Translations under genes and position numbers: made by a program
In this document: one piece after another, positions 9,757 to 24,113 of the stretch
Layout: every line of letters starts with the position of its first letter
Position numbering within the stretch: position 1 is the stretch's first letter
The notes under the pieces: model-generated
Databases searched by the model: none
What the model was told of the DNA's origin: nothing
Seen by the model: the letters and a program-made list of their open reading frames with translations, nothing else
Assembly: GCA_008931825.1 (NCBI GenBank)
Contig: QXVZ01015569.1
Location: 1 to 24,113 of the forward strand
Reading direction: 5' to 3'
DNA length: 24,113 bases
Origin: Phallusia fumigata
Lineage: Eukaryota > Chordata > Ascidiacea > Phlebobranchia > Ascidiidae

Positions 9757-12700
9757 CCTAGTGTGTTATCTTCATGCGTCGAAATATTGGTCATAAATCG
9801 TACTTGTGGTCTGGTATGCTGTTTGACCAAATAACTTGGTACAGTTTGGCGATTGAATCTTAATCCAACCAGTTTCAACTGCGAAAAATAGTTGCTAAAC
9901 ATGTTCCCCGACGGCAGCCTGGTTTCGTCCAGCGCCAAGGTATACCTCACTTCGACGTACAAACGCACAACTAGCTTTATTGTGTAATAGGTGGAACCCA
10001 TGTGTGTTCAATGAAGTTATTTTCATTCCCCTGTCTTCATTTGCATATTGTTTCGTTTCAGCGATTCTCAACCCCCAAATATTCACCTGTGCATCTATGC
10101 AAACTTTTGTCTGGTGTTGTTTGCGGCTTGGGTTCGATCTGTCCAAAAGCAGTCCGATAGAGTTTATTTACAGTTCTTGTGCGTTGTAACACAGGGCCGA
10201 ACAAAAATAAGTTTAGTACTCAATACTCTGTGCTTGTCTGTGTACAAACCAAAGTCGGGTTGACTGCTTTTTGACTTGGCAGTCGGACAGACTTTGGGGT
10301 CAGACTTTAAGTCAATATTTGGCATATGCCCCTTGGTGGAATCGCCAGAAACCTTAGGGGTAATTCTCCCCACCCCATTAGCACAAATCTTTAACTTCAC
10401 AAATTCAGGTAGGATAACCTTTTTAAAAAAACATAAATAGTGCAGTACTAACTTAAAACCCTGAAACATTGGTCTCCCACCTATGTTTTGGATTAAATAC
10501 GCGTTGAGAATGTATTTTATAGGTATGAATAGACACAAGTTCACAGTAAATTGTCACGCTTAGGCGCCAGGACGCAACACTTACTGATGGCATCGAGATA
10601 TTTCAATCGATCCTGTTGGACAGAATTAGTAAGAAGCAGTGTAAGTCCACATTGACACTAAACCATAGCTTCAAACTGTGTTTGACTTCCACCCTTAATG
10701 GGGACTAACTTATTTCAAGTGCGCATAAGTACACATTTAAGGCACTTGCTCTATCCACGTTTCGTAAGGAAACATTGAATACCTTGATATTTGAAATGTT
10801 TTACTGTAATTTGGAGCAGACCCAGTTGTGTATTTCGCCAAGCTAGACTAACGCGCATTAAGTTTTATGCGATGGTTTCGATGCTACCAGAAGCGATCAT
10901 ATACCAAGAGGAACAATATTTTGATTTCAAATCGAAAATAATGTGACATCGTCCATATGCCCGGACAGCCAATCAGCATCGCCGCTCGACGCGTCTGGTG
11001 GTTTCTTATTTCATTGTCTCTACACTCCTCCTGCGAACGGCCTACAATGGCACAATTGTCATGTACCGTTCACAAGAATTTCGCAAGTGCCACAGCTTGC
11101 CTCTTAACAATTAGTGTCTGTTAAGAGAATAAACTTTAGTGTATATCGGTCTAGTAGTGGCTACTGTTTCTGTGTTACTGGTCAAGTTTATAGGGCGTCT
11201 TCTGTAGAGCAGATATGAATATCCTTCGGCCTACAACAGGTATCCTTTGTTTTAGAAGCTGTATTCTAGCATCTTAACTGTAAAACATTTTAATCAAATG
11301 CGTTATGCCCGCTGAAACTTTGTTACAAGAATAAATAAATGTACATGACTTAAGGACAGTGTAAAATGCACGTACTAATTCTACGAGGTCCATGCAGGTG
11401 TAGTGTAGCAATCTTGTTACGGCAAGCATTTTAAAAAGATGAAGCTTCAACTGCTAACGGAGCAATTAAGAATTGCACAAAGCCAGCGGCATTACAGAGG
11501 GCCTTGTCTTCAACTATTTTGATTGGTGATTTTTTCGGTTTTTAGGTTTAATGCGTCAGTTTGGTCTGAACGCCTTGGTGGTAGGTCTAGTTTACGCATC
11601 CTTGCTTGAAAGAATGCTGCACGTACAAGAACAAATTCAAAAAACGTTTTGAAGAATTCGAAAAAGGATTCGGCCAAAAAGGGACCTTACGAACTTCATT
11701 TCAAAACAGGTAAATTGCATTTTTTTATTACTAGTCCGTTAAAAATGGCTTTGTCTCATTCATTTTTCCATCAGATATTGTGGTCAAGTGCGGCTTTTGA
11801 ATGCACTTTCTAGCGCTTAGCGAAACGTATGGGTTTTTAACTGTTATTGTAATAGGTCAAGGGGCGTAGGCCAGATAAAAAATGCATTGCCTACAGAGGT
11901 GGGTTTGAGTATTGCAAACTTGCTATATGCTGGCCACCTGGAAATGTACGAGACGCGATGTTTCAGAAATCCGAGCTTTTGGTCGGCGGAAATCGGAATC
12001 CAGGGATTTGAGGAAACTATTATCCCGGGCGGCGCTTTGTGCGTATTAATAGACTGCCGGAGGGTTACATGTTTCAGCCGGGCTCTGCTCACAATTGTAT
12101 TCGAGAGATTTAAATCGATTGTGCCGAGCCGTAATACAATCGTGATTCGTCGACCCCACCTGAGCTATCAAGCTAGGGTCAAATTTCGCATTCCTGATTT
12201 AATAAAACACATTTGCTTTGAGGTTTTAGTTCAAAAATGCAGGCAACCTAAACCTAACACACTCTGTAAGTAATTTCCTATGAGACATAATTGCCATTTC
12301 TACGTCATAAAGCTACAGTTACGTTTGAAGGCGACAATCAGAGTGGTAAAATTAGTTTTGTAGCTGAACTTAACCTAACGTTGCAGGCAATCGATTTACG
12401 GCATCTCTGTTGATGTAATCGGTGCAAGCAGTGGCAGTAGATTGAATAAGCTATAGCTGGGAAGAGACGCAGCAGTTAACGGTTACACTACAATTCATGG
12501 ATTTCCTTTTCCGGGTTTTGTAAAGGAAAGTGACGGTATATGAGGAAAGTGTATGGTTGTAAACTAGAGAAGAGTGATGGGTCCCTTTTGGGAGTACTGT
12601 TCCTGTATTTAGTTCTTGTGATTAATCATATTTAGTTAGTGCCATATCCTGCTGACTTCCCCAAAACCTACAGCATTTTGTAAGCGTTATTTATGCTTTC

Positions 12701-13100
12701 TGGTAGGTAAATGTGGAAATAATTTAAACATGTTGTGCATAATAGTCAGGTCTAAAAAATGGACGATTAAAGCGTTATGTCACAAATGTGCGGCCACGCG
12801 ATAACATCATGCACCAATAAGCTTTTTGCCGTGAGTCGCAATTGTTTGTCAGTAAATATTGCGGTCTATGGTCATGCGTTTAGTTTGATCAGTGGCTTTT
12901 TATCAACGGATAATTCGCTAAGGCGGGCTGACAAAGGTGTTTTGTAATCTCAATTATCAACGTCACAAACCACCGGATAAAGGCAGTGTGAAAGTGAGTG
13001 GTGGCACTAGAATATGTGCCTAAATATGTGGTAGGCGGAAAGTGCCTCTCGGTACGATTTCTAAAGGCAGTTCTGCGCGAAACATTTAAATAAACATCAA
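9757..13100. other. intergenic region with no recognised gene
   Basis: AT-rich DNA after the RTEL1 stop. Open frames of 100-128 codons occur on both strands (for example 11887-12273 + and 10164-10544 -). None resembles a known protein or shows coding-like base composition. The RTEL1 3' UTR must start here; possible signals are ATTAAA 10492 and AATAAA 11128 and 11330. Two short open segments with splice-like borders (10572-10641 and 12388-12452) are weak exon candidates for an unidentified gene. Confidence 0.6.
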
Positions 13101-13379
13101 CATTGTGCGAACTAAAGCGCTGCTGCCTCAGTCGGCACGGGACAGTGTTTATTATTTAGCCCGGGCTGTAAAAAGGAGCTTTCCATTGTCAACATCAACT
13201 CCCGTCGCGTGTAAGCCTTTCGAGTTTCAACGTAATTGCTGTAAGTGCGTATTGGTGAATACAAATGCCCATTTCCAACGAAACGCTGTTGCTTTTCCAT
13301 TCACTAGAGGTAATGAAGCACTAATGCGCAGCCTTGTTCCGGCTAAGCACTGCGCCAGAAAAACCGCCCTTAACTTGAA

Positions 13380-13810
13380 GCATACTGATGACGACAAAAG
13401 CGTCGTTTGTTGGAGAGGTTGCTGGCCCCTCGAGCAAGCATGTCTGTGCAACGCGCGCACGACGCGTATCTCCCTTTGTGACGTCATGGTTGTCATGGCA
13501 GCGTGCTATTCTGAGCCATCAGCGAAAAAAGCTCCGCTTGGGTTGAGCACAGCGCGCGTTAAACGAGAGAAGAGGCGCGCAAAAAAAAGAAGGCAGTGAC
13601 ATCATCACGCGATGAAGTATTGCGAAATTGCGAAGGCTATCGTCAGTGGTTGCGTAACGCTGATGAGGTAGAACGCTGTTCAGCTGGTGTGTGTAGCCAG
13701 ACTTATGCTACGCTTAAAGTTAGTTGTTTGGCAGCAAAAAAAATGTCGCAGACTTGCTTGTTCGCAACAATAAATATGTATGCAATGTCAACTGACGTCA
13801 GCTATATTGG
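13380..13810 (+). promoter_or_regulatory. candidate ERR upstream regulatory or first-exon region
   Basis: A GC- and CpG-rich block in otherwise AT-rich spacer, starting about 1.4 kb before the first ERR coding exon. It holds two perfect CRE/ATF octamers TGACGTCA (13479-13486, 13793-13800) and a CpG run (ACGCGCGCAC near 13451). The first ERR coding exon follows a clear acceptor (TTTCAG at 14815), so an upstream non-coding exon is expected, and this block is a reasonable place for it. No TATA box is obvious. Inferred from composition and position only. Confidence 0.35.
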
Positions 13811-19318
<5,508 letters not shown>

Positions 19319-19401
19319 TTGGTCGACCTCTTTGAGTGACGTAACCCCACGAGTGTTCACACTATTGCCATTTTTTCGGCCTGCCCGTTTTGCCATCGGG
19401 N

Positions 19402-23648
<4,247 letters not shown>

Positions 23649-23732
23649 TTGGTCGACCTCTTTGAGTGACGTAACCCCACGAGTGTTCACAGTATTGCCA
23701 TTTTTTCGGCCTGCCCGTTTTGCCATCGGGGN

Positions 23733-24113
23733 TCTTGCTTGTTTTGGCGAATTATGCAAGTGAATCGCATGATGCAATCTCGCGCAACGGAGCTGTAAAC
23801 AGGAAAGAGCAAGCAGTGGCTATGTAACGCTGGCTTTGAAATATTTTTATATGGGTGAATATATCGGGGTGTGCCTTAATTGGACTTTGCAGCTTGAAAG
23901 TTGTGGTATACTGCAGATAACTGCGCATACCTGTTGTGTACTTGATGTGGAGACATTATACGCCAATGATATTGACATAATAGTCAAGAGATTTGCTCAG
24001 GGGGGCGGAACCACAGACCGGAATTGGCGAGTCATCAACCATGACAAGGCGTTCGAGACAGATGCCAAGAACGCAACTTGCTTTTGTTTACAGTGCCTTT
24101 AAGCCTAGGCTGT
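23733..24113 (+). other. unassigned tail after the last N
   Basis: 380 bases that should be ERR 3' UTR or downstream DNA if the gap at 23732 is short. I see no AATAAA between 23649 and the window end. An 88-codon open frame (23836-24102, non-ATG context not supported) has no recognisable family. Confidence 0.5.

Noticed and set aside
10164-10544. 126-codon minus-strand open frame
   Set aside because: No domain, coding-like composition or splice context. AT-rich spacer.
12090-12144. Inverted repeat CACAATTGTATT / AATACAATCGTG
   Set aside because: One mismatch (wobble) in 12 and a 31-base loop. Expected about once or twice by chance in a window of this size.
11887-12273. 128-codon open frame in the spacer
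   Set aside because: No ATG-plus-context support, no recognisable family, base use like surrounding non-coding DNA, and overlapped by an opposite-strand frame.
13105-13599. 164-codon open frame upstream of ERR
   Set aside because: Longest unassigned frame, but the residue mix is erratic with a basic tail from a purine run, and there is no family resemblance. GC- and CpG-rich DNA yields such frames by chance. More likely regulatory or 5' UTR.

Overview
This is a stretch of animal nuclear genome, not bacterial or viral sequence. Two conserved metazoan genes lie on the + strand. Both are split into short exons by GT-AG introns, mostly about 200-1100 bases long. The spacer DNA is AT-rich, CpG is not visibly depleted, and introns are small. 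This points to an invertebrate with mosaic or little methylation. My best guess is an ascidian tunicate (Ciona-like), with low-to-moderate confidence because nothing in the window is diagnostic of a species.

1-9756: 3' part of RTEL1, the XPD/FANCJ-type DEAH helicase that unwinds telomeric T-loops and D-loops. Seventeen exons run from the DEAH box (61-72) through the SGT, V and VI helicase regions to a single harmonin-homology domain. They join without a phase conflict into 811 codons plus a stop. An eighteenth, frame-neutral exon (7944-8096) is proposed. The 5' end, including the Walker A motif and the Fe-S domain, lies outside the window. Intron 16 holds a perfect 12-bp inverted repeat and a 223-bp tandem duplication split by an N.

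9757-14815: about 5 kb between the genes. I recognise no protein-coding gene in it. It contains a CpG-rich, CRE-containing stretch (about 13380-13800) that may be the ERR promoter or first-exon region.

14816-19318: complete coding sequence of an estrogen-related receptor (ERR, nuclear receptor family 3B), seven coding exons and 526 codons. It has a phospho-SUMO motif at the N terminus, two C4 zinc fingers, the ERR-type C-terminal extension and a ligand-binding domain ending in an AF-2 helix. The last intron carries a TATA-containing, CpG-rich promoter-like block and a tRNA-derived element.

19402-23730: a second, nearly identical copy (about 1% different) of 15068-19400. It starts inside ERR exon 1 right after an N (19401) and stops at another N (23732). 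This is best explained as two alleles placed head-to-tail by the assembler rather than a real duplication. The last 380 bases (23733-24113) are unassigned.

The two genes have unrelated functions (telomere/replication helicase and transcription factor) and show no sign of working together. I found no novel biological system. The most important observations are the probable false duplications, the candidate RTEL1 exon, the RTEL1 C terminus with one harmonin-like domain, the promoter-like block inside ERR and a surplus of perfect CRE octamers.
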